The notes beneath the pieces are model-generated. The model was not told the origin of the DNA and ran no database searches. It saw only the letters and a list, made by a program, of their open reading frames with translations. DNA of 64,000 nt, taken from contig CM065297.1 in assembly GCA_032871835.1 (NCBI GenBank), forward strand, positions 15,962,098 through 16,026,097, in the 5' to 3' direction. The DNA comes from Dipteronia dyeriana. Taxonomy: Eukaryota > Streptophyta > Magnoliopsida > Sapindales > Sapindaceae. The position numbers and the translations under genes are program-made. This document shows positions 52,319 to 63,715 of this stretch, one piece after another. Positions within the stretch are counted from its first letter, which is position 1, and each line of letters opens with the position of its first letter.

Positions 52319-54112
52319 TTTAACATTATCAGCTTTATGCCCAAACATTTTTGTTTCCGAAAGAAAAGCAAAAGCCGGGGAATGTTTGCTTAGCAGCCTT
52401 GACAAGGCCGCGAACGCTAGGGAACTCACCAATCCCCGAACGTTCCAACTGAGGCTTATCATGGTTCCCGGTGGCCTGACATTCAGGCTTATCATGGTTC
52501 CCGGTGGCCCTAACCTCTTCCTTTCTTCTGCACTCTACTATCTTCCAATAAATCAAAGTTAACTTTCCTTTTACACCTTTGAGGACTAACATCCATTTGA
52601 TTACTTAGAGAAGAATCCTTCGCTACCGGTGACATTCTTGAGGATTTTACTAGTTTCATGGGACTTCTAGCCTTCCTTATTTTTCCGTTAATCTTCTTGC
52701 CTGAAGAAGACACACTGTTACCTTTAACAATCTTTTTCCTCACATTACTCATAATTAGCACCCGATGAAGAGGACTGGATAACTCCCCAATTCTTTGCAC
52801 GTTCAGTCCCTCCCCTACTGACCTTTTCCACTTCCTTGTGTTTTTCTTCTTTGTTGGAAACATGATTAGATCAGTTGCTTTCGTCTGAGAAAATGTGTGT
52901 TCCATTATATCCATACATATTAGGCTCCTTACATTGCAAGCTGATGCACTCTCCACTGGATCCATTCCTTCATGGGCCTTCCCATTCACTAGACTAGTTG
53001 ATTTACCATTAACTGACTGCCTATCATTTGGGCAAACTTCATATTTCTACTTACCCATATTGAGCCCAACCACATTCGGCCCATTGGTGATAGTTAGGGT
53101 TTTTGAGCTAACCCCTTCCATCATCTTTTCTACCTCAGCCGCACTGGTTGCCCAACCGCCTCTCTGAACAATGTATGAACCAACCTTCTGACAAGAAGGT
53201 TCACTTTTCTCATCCTCTTAAGATCCTTCCATCAGCCTCTCTATGTCAATGGAACTTCTGTTCGTGTGATGTTGATATCCCCCTTCACTCTGTCTGGGAT
53301 TGGAGCTCTTATCCAAGATCCGAATTTAGTAATTTTTCCTTCCAGAGCTTCTATCCTAGCCTCCTTATCTAGACACTCTTTAATTCCAAGCCCCATCTTC
53401 CCGTAAGCATAGCAAAATTCAAGTAGACGCTCATATTTTAGATCTAATTTTAGACCACAACTATATCGTCTGATTTATCCAATTTCAGTCAGAGCCATCT
53501 TTTTAGTGGTTTGGTTATATCGGTCTGAACTTTCACTCTCATGAACTTACCCCAACACTCTTTTGATTCTGTAGGAATATCTATAACTCCCCTTATCTGT
53601 TCTGCTAACCATTTCGAGGTTCTTCCATTCATACACATAATGGGAACTTCATGTATTTGAACGCACAACTCAACCTTGTTGAACCCTAGAAGAGCGATGT
53701 TCCCTGTTCCAGTTGGCTTTTCTAGATCTATTAAGCTTTTATCAAAGTATCATGGCCCTCTTTGCCGAATACGATCTCTGTCTAATTGATTGTTGAAATA
53801 AAACATAAAAGTATTTTCACCTACCAGCTCAGTCTCCACATTTCCAAAAGGACTCCATAATTGCTCGATTAAAACTTTGAAAGCCTCCCTATTCACTTTT
53901 TTCCTCGATAGAACCTTCCCTACCAAACAGTGATTAACATCTTCCACTCTGTCACGTTGGGCTTCTTCCGATAGCTCAAGTATTGATCCGTCTTCATCCG
54001 TTATCGATAGATTCACATATAGTTTTGCTATATCTGATTCCATTTCTAAAGAACCTCTCCTTCTTCGAAAAGAAAACCTATACCTAAATGACAGACTCAT
54101 TTTACACCTTTA
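52319..54112 (-). mobile_element. LINE fragment: ORF1 and start of endonuclease
   Basis: Reads leftward. ORF1 starts at ATG 54100 with a DUF4283-type domain (116 codons to a stop at about 53750: L-V-G-K-V-L-S and W-S-P-F-G segments). It continues in broken frames with a zinc-knuckle-like Y-E-R-L-L-E-F-C-Y-A (about 53410). A Ser/Lys-rich tail follows (52989-52510). The endonuclease starts at about 52460 with L-S-W-N-V-R-G-L and L-S-E-T-K-M-F (about 52355). The element is cut there, so RT is absent. This is the usual organisation of plant L1 LINEs. Confidence 0.75.
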
Positions 54113-54359
54113 GCTCACAGAGAGAAAAAGGAGAAAAGACATTTTGTCCTATCATTTTTTCGAATTGAAATATGTAAATTTGTTGGATTTTAATACATTT
54201 TAATAACTTTTTATTATATAATTTAATTTGATTTGAGTCCAAGTCATCAAATCTCTTTCGCAAAAAAATAAATAAATAAATAAATAAATCGCTAAATCTC
54301 TTATATGTAGGAAAAATAATCTTTTTTATTTCAATTTCAATATACAAAATAAAGACTAA

Positions 54360-54560
54360 ATGTTGATAGTATCAACTCATTCAGATACAATCATATTGCA
54401 ATTTCAACTCAAATCACAACATATATATTTTACAAGTATAAAGAGTTTTCTTCCGATTTGTATACGAAGATATCTAGACCATAAATATATTGTTTGATTT
54501 TAGTAGGTCCCGACACTCCTATTGTAGTGGTTATTGTATAATTTATTTATTTAAAAAAAA
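54360..54560 (+). repeat. SINE-like dispersed repeat, copy 2
   Basis: Shares with copy 1 the phrases ATTTTACAAG, GAGTTTTCTTCC, AGATATCTAGACC, ATATTGTTTGATTTTAGTA and TCCTATTGTA in the same order, followed by an A-rich run (54555-54565). The head with the B-box-like motif is weaker here. Confidence 0.45.
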
Positions 54561-55800
54561 AAACTAAGAGCATCTCTAATACTAATGTGGGTTGTGAAAA
54601 AATTAAATGCAACGTAGGATGAACATCCACTTTGTTAAAAAATTCATCTACAATGCAACCTCTCTGGTACAATTTCAAACTGAGGTGGTAACTTTTTTTT
54701 TTTTGTAGAGGCTATCAATATGACTCTTTGATTTCAGAAGGTTTGTTGGATAACCATCTTGTTGGCTCAGTCAACAATCACTCTTGCCTTCTACTTTATT
54801 TTATTCAACAATTATACAGTATATTGAAAGAGATTAATAATAAATTGACATGCCATTAAAAACATGTATTTTACAATTGAAGCATTGTAGACCACTTTTT
54901 CATTTGAATATTTATCAAGTTTAGTTATATACCACATATGAAACAATTGGTTTGATAATGTTGACATATCACCGTTTTTTCAATCAAATACAAACCACAT
55001 TATCAATGGAGTTACTCTAATATCTAATTACTTGTATAATATAATCTTACATATACAATAGTAAAAGTTAACTAACAAAAGTTAGTAAAATTGCCGGTAA
55101 CTAATGTAAATAAGAAATGAATATATACCTATGATTTTATAGATAAAGATGAAACTTGGATCAAGGAATGTGAATGCAATTTATCTTTTGAAAACTTCAT
55201 TAACTAAATGGGTGGAGATAAACTGAAATTACCTTAATTTTATTACAAGATACTGGATTCTTTACCTAGTTTATAACTTGAAATTAGTGTGAAAGTTTCC
55301 ATATTTTTATTAGGTGATACAAATTTCAATAATCTTTCTTCAGTAACTGTTAATTATTATTATTATTATTTTACATAATTTGAATTAGTTACAAAGATTC
55401 GAAAAGTGATAAAGAAGAAAGAGTTAGTAATAAAATAATCAGAAGGAAGATGACTCGATGAAGCAATGCAAGAAAGCAACAGTACTTAGGAATTAGGATG
55501 TAGATCGTCGTTGGATCCTACGTTTATGGCGTAGCCAGACCCTTAGATACATTTTGTGTTGGGCTTGCATTAAATATGAACCAAGGTCTGTAATAATGGG
55601 CTGACCTGCCATGAGTATTCTTAAACACACCCTATCAATTTTCAAAACACTTTCCCACAAACACAATAGCTGTTGGTATTCCAACTGTTCTCACAAGTCA
55701 CAAGAAGGAGCAAACAATGCAGTTCTCGTTAGTCATGTATAATCGATGATCTTGATTCTCCGGGAAGAGACGATGTGATCAGCATATACTTGCTCAAGTC
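54561..55800. other. AT-rich intergenic DNA
   Basis: No gene recognised. (ATT)n lies near 55350-55370. The part from about 55803 downward may be the last untranslated exon of the small gene on the minus strand. Confidence 0.45.
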
Positions 55801-55894
55801 ATCCTGTAAATTAAAAAATGATGAAGAAAACAAAACGAGACAATTGAAGTTTAAACTCAGTTTATTACAATCTAGCAAGCAAATTGCCAATACC

Positions 55895-57677
55895 TTAGTT
55901 CTCAATCTCTTCTGTAGACAGAGACAAAAGCCTTAACCTTCCTTGTGTGAACCGAACATCAAGCTCCTCTAACTTCTAAGGAACGGGGTTTATATTTATC
56001 GACCAACAATTCATTTGTTCCACTCCTTCCGGAACTTGAATCATGTTTTCATTTTCATTTAGCTTAGCATGCCAAATACAAACAAGATAAAAGAAGTTTT
56101 TTGGCAAATCAAAATTCAATCAAAATTTGGAGTTATAGTAATTATAAATTATCGAAGTTATTGTTATGGATTTTAAACCGATGATCTCGGAATCGTCGTG
56201 CCTAATATACGTCAATCACAGCAATTAATAATGTCTATAACAAAAAAATAGATAAGAGAAAATAAACCTTTCATAATACAAGATATACGTGAAAAATCTA
56301 AATCGGATAAAAGACCACGGACCATCAGGACGACAGAGAAAGTTTTACTATATGAAAAATTATTACAACCATATACTTCAAGATTCTCTCTCACACTTTA
56401 AACCCCAAACCATTGAGCTTTACCAAGTCCCCAAGCTCACAAACTGAGCTTTACATCATGACTCTTAGCTCACAACGCTCACAAAATCATCACCAAGAAA
56501 CCCCCAATATCCCCCTAAGTCTCCCATAAATATTACCCACGAATCTCTAACTTGATCAACTGATATTCCCTTAGATCCCTCATTGGATATTTCCACGGGT
56601 CTCTCACCCGGATTTCTTCACTCTCTGATGTTACATGGTGTTTATTAACTCCACACAAAATAACCTAACTACAATGTCTATTTATACTAGTTATAGGGAA
56701 TTTAAGATAAGAGAAAATCCTACCCCCAAATGTACAAGAATTACTTGTTTCATATAAATACTGTTTCCTATCTATGACAAGACTTCTTATTAATGAGAAA
56801 TCATTTTTCTTCAAGCACAAGAACTTCCCAAAAGAACACTTTCCTTTTCCGTCGAAGATTTCTCATTTCACGCATGCTTATGGTTGACTACGATTCGGAT
56901 CACGGTTGTGCACCCGCTTTCTAAACCGTTACAAATCATCTGGAATGCACCGCGTTCTTCGTTTCTTCAGTTCTTCTGGTCTTCAACCTCCCACAAACAA
57001 CACCATTCTAACTTCCCAATGTTTCCCACGTCTTTAGAAAGTTTCATATCAGTTGAGTCTCGTTTGGTTCATATTGGGTTCACATTGGATTCATTTAAGA
57101 ATACGATTCACAACCTAACCGTTATCGCAAGTTGTGAATTCCATATTAACTAGAGAAAATAACTGTAAAAAGCCCACTAAGCAGGGAGTAAATGCTAAAA
57201 AGTTGAAGGTAAATAAAGTTAAACCGTAAAAAAAAAATGTTTTTGGTTGAGAAACTACGATTGTGTCATACCGGCAGAATCCATTTAGAAGTTCAACAAA
57301 TCTTCAAAAGACACTCCAAGCTGCATCACACACACATAACAATCGCTTGAGCAAATGCAATCGACAATTATCTAATAGAACAATCAATGCAATGTTCACA
57401 AAAAGTTCAATTCTTGACATAAATCATCACTTCTCAGCAATAAAATAATAATTAAAAAAACTTTTCAACGATAATCTCCTCGAAATGCATCACAACAATA
57501 CATTTATTTCGCTATAAAATCGTAAAATTTCAATTTCTCCTAAAGCTCCATAAACAGATTCTCTTAAAATAATAATAATGATAATCAAAACTGTACCTCA
57601 AAGCTTTGATTCGCACTTAGTGAAGGTTTATCATCTTCGTCGTCCCATGAAAAGACGACGCCGGTCCTTTTCCTCAT
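55895..57677 (-). CDS. Candidate small two-exon gene, 53-residue protein of unknown function
   Basis: Exon A starts at ATG 57677 and ends at 57597 before GTACAG. It encodes 27 residues with a basic start (M-R-K-R-T-G) and an acidic W-D-D-E-D-D. Exon B, after a CCTTAG acceptor, is 55975-55895: 26 residues, K-L-E-E-L...L-S-T-E-E-I-E-N, then TAA. Both are phase 0, so they join in frame. UTR introns fit on both sides: 57942-57690/57688 upstream (GTACG...TTTAG) and 55893-55804 downstream (GTATT...TACAG). No stop or damage. I do not recognise the protein. Exons could instead be the ends of a larger gene with middle exons missed, or relics. Confidence 0.42.
56162..56870 (-). repeat. LTR-like sequence in the candidate gene's intron
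   Basis: On the minus strand, TATAAATAG (about 56680) is followed about 40 bp later by AATAAA (about 56645), then a transcribed-looking region ending CCATAACA at 56162. The TATA/poly(A) spacing and the ...CA end suggest an LTR, perhaps a solo LTR. The upstream boundary and target repeat were not found. Confidence 0.35.
56871..57590. other. Remainder of the intron / unassigned DNA
   Basis: Contains a + strand open stretch 56884-57153 with no recognised domain, and CA-rich runs near 57325-57345. Nothing assignable. Confidence 0.4.
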
Positions 57678-57943
57678 TGCAATCGCTCTAAAAATAATAA
57701 TTAAGAAAATTCAGGACTTTGTGAGGACAGTGACAATTCCAAAAGCATCTACATTTTCAGGATTCAAGAAGTGAAATGTAAGAATTTGATTAACACAAAA
57801 TCTAACATACATAGACATATAATTCAACCAAAAGTTTAATTTAAACATGTTTATATATCATGCTTTAATCAAACCCTAAATATATGTTACTAACCTATAT
57901 CAATTCAAGAGAAATAGGAGATAGCAGAAAGCGTAAACGTACC

Positions 57944-58739
57944 TGAATCTATTGTTGGAGGTTGGTGGACGGGTTGAGATCTTCTAAATTACCACAATCC
58001 TTGGACACAAAAATGTTCTCTTTTATCTGGTGATGAGGATCCAAAAAAAGCCAAAAAGTGATTGTGTAATTTAGAGACCATAACGCTAAATATATAATAA
58101 TCAGATTATTATATGTTTTGCTATTTCTAATTTGGTCTCTCATCAAATTAGAAATAACACTCTAGTATCTGCACATTAATTCCATGACAATTATATTCTT
58201 ACTCCTTAAACCTTAAATATTAATTAGACCATTTTGATTTAGGTTTAACCAAATATAGCATAATACATTTAATATTTACATGTGTGGCTCCACATTATGG
58301 AATTTTTTCCAACAATCTTCTACTAAGCCACGTATGTAACTTTACAAATGTATATGATTTTAAAAGCTCCAAAATTGTACTATCACAACTTTAGGGTATA
58401 TCCGAACAATCTTGTCCATTGATTATGCCGATATAGGATCAAATCGGTTTTCATCGCATTTAGCGTAACTAAACTCATTAATGGTCACATATACCACCAT
58501 AACCAAATAACATAGATCAATCATGGATGCAAAGCATGGAAATTACATGCAATATTCATGTCTATTTCCAATTGATCCTACTTTATTTTTTTAGTGAGAT
58601 CAATACTTAACACAATGTAACAGAGTGAAATGAATTGAATACTTTATTTTTGATCATAAAAATATACAAATACATAAATGCATAAGTATGTGTAAAATCA
58701 AACATAAAGCAATAAAAAACAAAATGATACAAACTCCCA
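57944..58739. other. Upstream flank of the small gene and edge of an antisense copia
   Basis: 57943-58000 may be the 5' UTR exon of the small gene. From about 58290 the DNA is non-coding and possibly the 3' untranslated or LTR part of the antisense copia. No boundary was found. Confidence 0.35.
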
Positions 58740-60290
58740 CTATAATGCGATATCCTCACACAAAATAACACACATATGAGCAGTGTGCTCACGAAAAACC
58801 TTAGGTGGTAATCCTTTTACAAGCAGATTCACTATCATGGAGTTTGTCATAATGTGCTCTATGGAAATCTGTTCACTCTGCACTCTCTCCTTCACAACTA
58901 GGAACTTAATGTTAATATTCTTTGATCTAGATGAGCTATTGTTGTTGTTAGAATATAGCATTGCTGACTGATTGTCACAATATAGTTTGAGTGGTCTTTC
59001 AACACCCTTCAAAATGCACAACCCAGTGACAAAATTCGGCAGCCATATTTCATGGTTGGATGCCTCATAGCATGCTACAAACTCTGCTGCCATTGTGGAA
59101 GAAGCTATGAGTGTTTGTTTAGCACTCCTCCAAGAAATAGCTCCACCAGTCAACAAGTATATGTAGCCTAATATGGATCTCATACTATCTTGCCATCCAA
59201 CATAATCGGAGTCGGAATACCCTGTGATTTTCAACTGATTTGATCTCCTATATGTGAGCATGTGATCTTTTATTCTCTACAAATACCTCATAACCCGCTT
59301 GGCTGCTTTCCAATGATCCATCACAGGGTTACTTAAAAATCTGTCTAACATACCAACAATGTATACAACATCCAGACGCGTACACATCTAAGCATACATT
59401 ATACTCCCTACAGTTGATGCATACGGAATCTTCTGGATTTTCTTAACTTTAAGGCTATTTTTAGGGCACTGATTGAGACTGAACTTGTCTCCCTTAGCGA
59501 CAGGTGTGTCACCTGGTTTGTTATCTTACATGCAAAAAATTTTGAGCACTTTATCGATATAGCTCCTTTGTGATAATTCAAGAATACCCCAAGAGCGATC
59601 TCATTGTATCTAGATCCCTAATACAAATAAGGCGTCACCAAGATCTTTCATCTCAAAATTCTTTGATAGAAATCTCTTGGTTTCGTGCAACATGCCTATA
59701 TCATTTGTGGCAAGCAGTATGCCATCGACATACAAGGATAGAAATATATGCTTACTCCCACTGAATTTGTTATGTACACAATTATCAATTGCGTTTTTCT
59801 CAAAACCAAACGAGATAATCACTTGATGAAACTTGTGGTACCACTGAAGGGAAGCTTACTTGAGTCCATATATGAACTTTGTCAATTTGCAAACCCAAAC
59901 CATATTCTTTGGGTCTTCCAACTCAATATTTTCTGGTTGCACCATATAAATTGTTTCATCAATGTCACCATTGAGAAACGCCGTCTTGACATCCATCTAA
60001 TGAAGCTCAAGGTCAAAATGTGCAACAAGTACCATGATTGTCCTAAAAGAGTCTTTCGTTGAAACATGAGAAAAAGTTTCTTTAAAGTCAATCCCTTCCT
60101 TTTGGATAAAGCCTTTAGCTACAAGACGAGTCTTATATCTCTCCACGTTACCTTTCGTAGCCCATTTGGTTTTAAATATCCATTTACAACCGATGGTTAA
60201 AACCAATAGGCTTCGCACGTTCTGGTAAAGGGACAAGTTCTCAAACCTTATTGTCTTGCATAGACTTATACTCCTCATTCTTGGCATCAA
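58740..60290 (-). pseudogene. Antisense copia RT and RNase H (copia-3)
   Basis: Reads leftward. The RT start (G-C-K-W-I-F-K-T-K, about 60190) continues to R-L-V-A-K-G-F and L-E-L-H, then the N-I-E-L-E-D-P-K segment. The palm reads L-Y-V-D-G-I-L-L-A (about 59735-59705), where the second catalytic Asp is Gly. RNase H (59261-58740, 173 codons open) contains D-S-D-Y-V-G (about 59207), the T-G-G-A-I-S-W motif, S-T-M-A-A-E-F-V-A and Y-C-D-N-Q-S-A. Gag, protease and integrase are missing. The text is fused to a gypsy integrase at about 60290. Confidence 0.82.
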
Positions 60291-60291
60291 T

Positions 60292-60900
60292 CCACTTGTG
60301 GGTGGTGAGATGAACTGAATTGAAGCTTAATTCCCAACTTCTTCCAAAGGGTTCTCCAAAAATGGCTTAGAAATTTTGAATCTCGGTCAGAAGTGATTAT
60401 TTTTAGAATGCCATGGAGCTTAACAATCTCCTTAAAGTAGAGGTCAGCAACATGAGTAGCATCTAAAGTCTTGTTGCAAGGAGCAAAATGAGCCACTTTA
60501 GAGAATCTGTCCACTACCACCATAATTGAATCTTTACCCTTTTGAGTTCTTGGCAATCCCACAATAAAGTCCATACTCACATCTTCCCATGGTGTTGTTG
60601 GAATTGGAAGAGGAGTGTATACTCCAACATTGCTCCCATGCATATTGGCTTTGTGACAAGTAACACATCTCTTCACAATCTTCTCAACATTTTGCACAAG
60701 CTTAGGCCAATAGAATCTTTCTTGCACCATGATCAATGTCTTGTCTCGACCAAAGTGTCCAGCAAGCCCTCCACCATGAACCTCTTGAATTATGGATTCT
60801 CTAAGTGAGCAATTTGGAATACAAAGCTGCTTGCCCCTGAATAGATAACCATCATGAATAAAGAATTGTTTCTTTGGTCCACTTAAACAAGCTTTTCAAA
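60292..60900 (-). pseudogene. Integrase of the antisense gypsy element
   Basis: The zinc finger H-G-G-G-L-A-G-H-F (about 60775-60750) and C-V-T-C-H (about 60655) are followed by the core: MDFIVGLPRTQKG (about 60570), SDRDSKFLSHFW (about 60388) and S-S-S-H-H-P-Q-V. The third acidic residue would lie past the break. 60287-60736 is one open frame. Confidence 0.8.
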
Positions 60901-61057
60901 GATTGCCAAAATCAGAATCATCTTCATAAAGGGTTTTCACAATCTCAAAACCAACCACCACAGATTGCATATTATTCAACAAAGCATGCCTCCTACTCAA
61001 TGCATCGGCCACCTTGTTCAATATTCCAGATTTATGTTTAAAAACAAATTGAAAAGT

Positions 61058-61640
61058 TTAAAGGAATTCTACCCATTTTGCATGCCGTGCACTTAGCTTG
61101 TGTTGAGTGCTTAAGTATTTCAAGGCTTCATGATCTGAATAGAGAACAAATTCCTTTGGCAGCAAGTAGTGACTCCAATGATCTAGAGCTCGGATGATGG
61201 CATAGAACTCTTTGTCATATGTCGAATACTTCCTCTTTGCATCATTCAACTTCTCACTAAAGAAAGTAATGGGTCTTCCTTCTTGGCTAAGAACAACTCC
61301 AATCCCCACTCATGAAGCATCACAATCAACTTCAAAGATTGCTTTAAAATTTGGAAGAGCTAAGATAGGTGCCTCGGTCATCTTGGTCTTAATAAGATAA
61401 AAACTTGCTTGAGCGGCTTCATTCCACTTGTAAACTCCACCTTTTAAGCATTCCGTGATAAGAGCAATTAAAGTGCTGAAGTTCTTGATAAACCTTTGGT
61501 AAAATGGGACCATGCCATGGAAGCTCCGAATGTCAAAAATCGTCTTTGGTGTTGGCCAGCTCACGATTGCTTCTATCTTACTTGGGTCAGCTTTGATTCC
61601 TATAGTGGACACAATATAACCAAGGAAAACAATGTTATCA
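61058..61640 (-). pseudogene. RT connection and RNase H of the antisense gypsy element
   Basis: 61612-61310 holds the connection (V-S-W-P-T-P-K-T, then R-S-F-H-G-M-V-P-F-Y-Q-R-F) ending F-E-V-D-C-D-A-S, where the RNase H catalytic Asp sits. A single stop separates it from 61309-61058 ([22 protein letters not shown]). Apart from that stop it is well preserved. Confidence 0.82.
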
Positions 61641-61648
61641 GTAAAAAA

Positions 61649-62280
61649 TTAATATTTCTTGAGGTTGACGAAGAGTTGCTGCTCCCTCAAGGTGTCAAAA
61701 ACCTTTTTCAAATGCTCTTTGTGTTCTTGATTGGACTTGCTGTACACTAGGATATCGTCAAAATAGACCACACCTAATTCTCCCATAAAAGGCTGAAAAA
61801 CTTGTGTCATCAATCTCATAAAAGTACTTGAAGCATTTGATAAGCCAAATGGCATGACTAGCCATTCATATAAACCCTTGCTGGTTTTAAAGGCAATTTT
61901 CCATTCATCTCCCGCCCTCATCCGGATCTGATGGTATCCACTCCTTAAATCAAGTTTTGAGAAAACCACAGCTCCATACAATTGGTCAAATAGGTCATCA
62001 AGCCTCGGAATAGGGAACCGATACTTGATTATGATCTTATTGATTGCTCGGCTATTTACGCACATACACCATGACCCATATTTTTTTGGTACAAGCAAGG
62101 CAGGTACAGTACAAGGGCTCATGCTTTCTCTAATTAGTCCCTTATTTATCAACTTTTCAACTTGTTTTTGTAATTCGATCTGCTGATTTGGATTCATCCT
62201 GTAGGCAGCCTTATTTGGTAAAGATGCTCCTGGTACAAAGTCATAGGAATCTCTTCGGACACAACATCATCAAATTCTTT
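61649..62280 (-). pseudogene. RT of the antisense gypsy element
   Basis: 62197-61649 is an open frame of 182 codons. It has [10 protein letters not shown] at the fingers, [21 protein letters not shown] (catalytic Asp), M-P-F-G-L-S-N-A and the YFDDILVYS catalytic box (about 61768-61742). Text upstream to about 62670 reads as the protease-RT linker in other frames. All three RT aspartates are present. Confidence 0.85.
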
Positions 62281-62673
62281 CAACAATGGATGAATTAGCT
62301 CACTTTGATCATTCTGAATAGTTTTATTTTCTTCTACAATCAACAATGTAAAGGCTTCTTCTCCTTTAGTAATAATTCTTTCAAATTGATAACTGGTTAA
62401 GAAAGAATTACCTTTCCCTTTTTCTGTTTGTGAGTCATCATGTATCTTTATAAGAGCTAATTTGATTCGGACTCCATCCTTTATGAAAGTATGAGTATTA
62501 CTAAACCAGTCATATATTGCTTTCCGGTCATATTGTCATGGCCTTCCCAACAAGAGATGGCAAGCCTCCATTGGTGCCACGTCGCACCAGATTTCATCCT
62601 TGTAATTTTTGCTAATTGAGAAAGTCATCAAACATCACTTTGTAACCTTCAAACCGTTGCCCTTCTAGAACCA

Positions 62674-63410
62674 TTAAATCTTGTAAGGTCGCGGGTGAGG
62701 TTCAGTTTTCAGGTTCAATTTATTCACCATTTCTTCGGCTATCATGTTAGTACAGCTGCCACCATCAATGATAACATTGCATACCTTACCAAGAACAGTA
62801 CATCTTGTATGAAATATGTTATCTCTTAACCATGGCTCTTCTTCACTGTGGACTGAGTGGAGGCTTCTTCGAATCACCAACACTTCTCCTTCATCAACAT
62901 ATTCAGTCACTTCCTTTGAATTTTCCACATAGCTTGGTTATTCCTCTTCTTCTTCTTCAAGAATTTATTCGATGATGGTCACCACCTTTCGATTCGGACA
63001 ATCGAAAGCTATATGTCCATACCCTTGGCACTTGAAACACTTCCTATTGTCATTGGAAGTATTTGCTGTTTGTCACTTTTCCCTTCAATTTTTGATGGTG
63101 TTAACCCCTTTATTAGAGCCTTAGGTTCCAAGCCACTACTTGATTGGTTGGCAGAACTCGGTTGTGAATTAGACTTAAAAAGATATTTTTTTTATCCTTT
63201 TGTTGTTGTTCCACATTAATTGCAAGCTTACGAACATCGTTAAATGTCCAATAAGGCTGGAGATGGATCACATCCGAAATACTCTTCTTTAGACCACCCA
63301 GAAACCTAGCAATTGTTTGATTTTTCGGCTTCATCACGACACATTTCAGCATCAAATACTCAAACTCACGAGTATACTCTGTGAATACCTAGAGTGCCAT
63401 CTCTTTCTAA
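62674..63410 (-). pseudogene. Gag end, zinc knuckle and protease of the antisense gypsy element
   Basis: The Gag core end is at 63400-63113 (Y-T-R-E-F-E-Y, then R-F-L-G-G-L-K-K-S-I). A CCHC knuckle (C-F-K-C-Q-G-Y-G-H-I-A-F-D-C, about 63041-63000) is next. The protease (62928-62674) has V-I-I-D-G-G-S-C-T-N-M-I, with Gly in the middle of the usual D-S/T-G. Gag begins abruptly at about 63410, about 70 bp from the primer-binding site, so most of its N-terminal half is deleted. Confidence 0.75.
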
Positions 63411-63479
63411 AACATGTATATATACAATAAAAGAAAAAGATTCACGAACACATACATCAATTAATCAAGGGTAAAACCT

Positions 63480-63494
63480 GGCTCTGATACCAAT
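63480..63494 (-). other. Primer-binding site (tRNA-iMet), minus strand
   Basis: The reverse complement reads TTGGTATCAGAGCC, a full match to the plant tRNA-iMet site. It marks the start of a minus-strand LTR element whose LTR lies at higher coordinates. Whether it belongs to the gypsy element or to copia-3 is not settled by sequence. Confidence 0.85.
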
Positions 63495-63715
63495 TGTAGG
63501 GAAAAAAACGGTTTAAAAACACAGCGGAAGCGTGAGAAAAAATGAAATTAGGGTTTGCGTATAAATAAAATTTTTCCCTTTTATGCAACGAGAACCTTAA
63601 CCCTAGATTAATTGATGTATATAAAAGTATCATACCTTTTTGCATGACGATTGAACAAGCACCGAATTGATTCCGTAAGATCTTCCAATCCAATCACGAA
63701 CGTGAATCACCTTGG
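63495..63715 (-). repeat. Probable 5' LTR end of the minus-strand element
   Basis: Starting at TGTAGGG next to the primer-binding site, on the + strand. The other boundary is hidden by or beyond the GT-rich tract and the window end. Confidence 0.5.

Larger units (their letters stand above)
60287..63410 (-). mobile_element. Antisense Ty3/gypsy element remains (chromovirus-like)
   Basis: From high to low coordinates: Gag end with CCHC knuckle, protease, RT, RNase H and integrase up to the H-H-P-Q motif, all minus strand. RT is the best preserved. The integrase C-terminus and 3' LTR are missing because text switches to copia RT at about 60290. The N-terminal half of Gag is also missing. Confidence 0.82.

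Noticed and set aside
56884..57153. 89-codon + strand ORF
   Set aside because: No domain, no supporting promoter or splice signals. It lies inside the proposed intron of the minus-strand gene.
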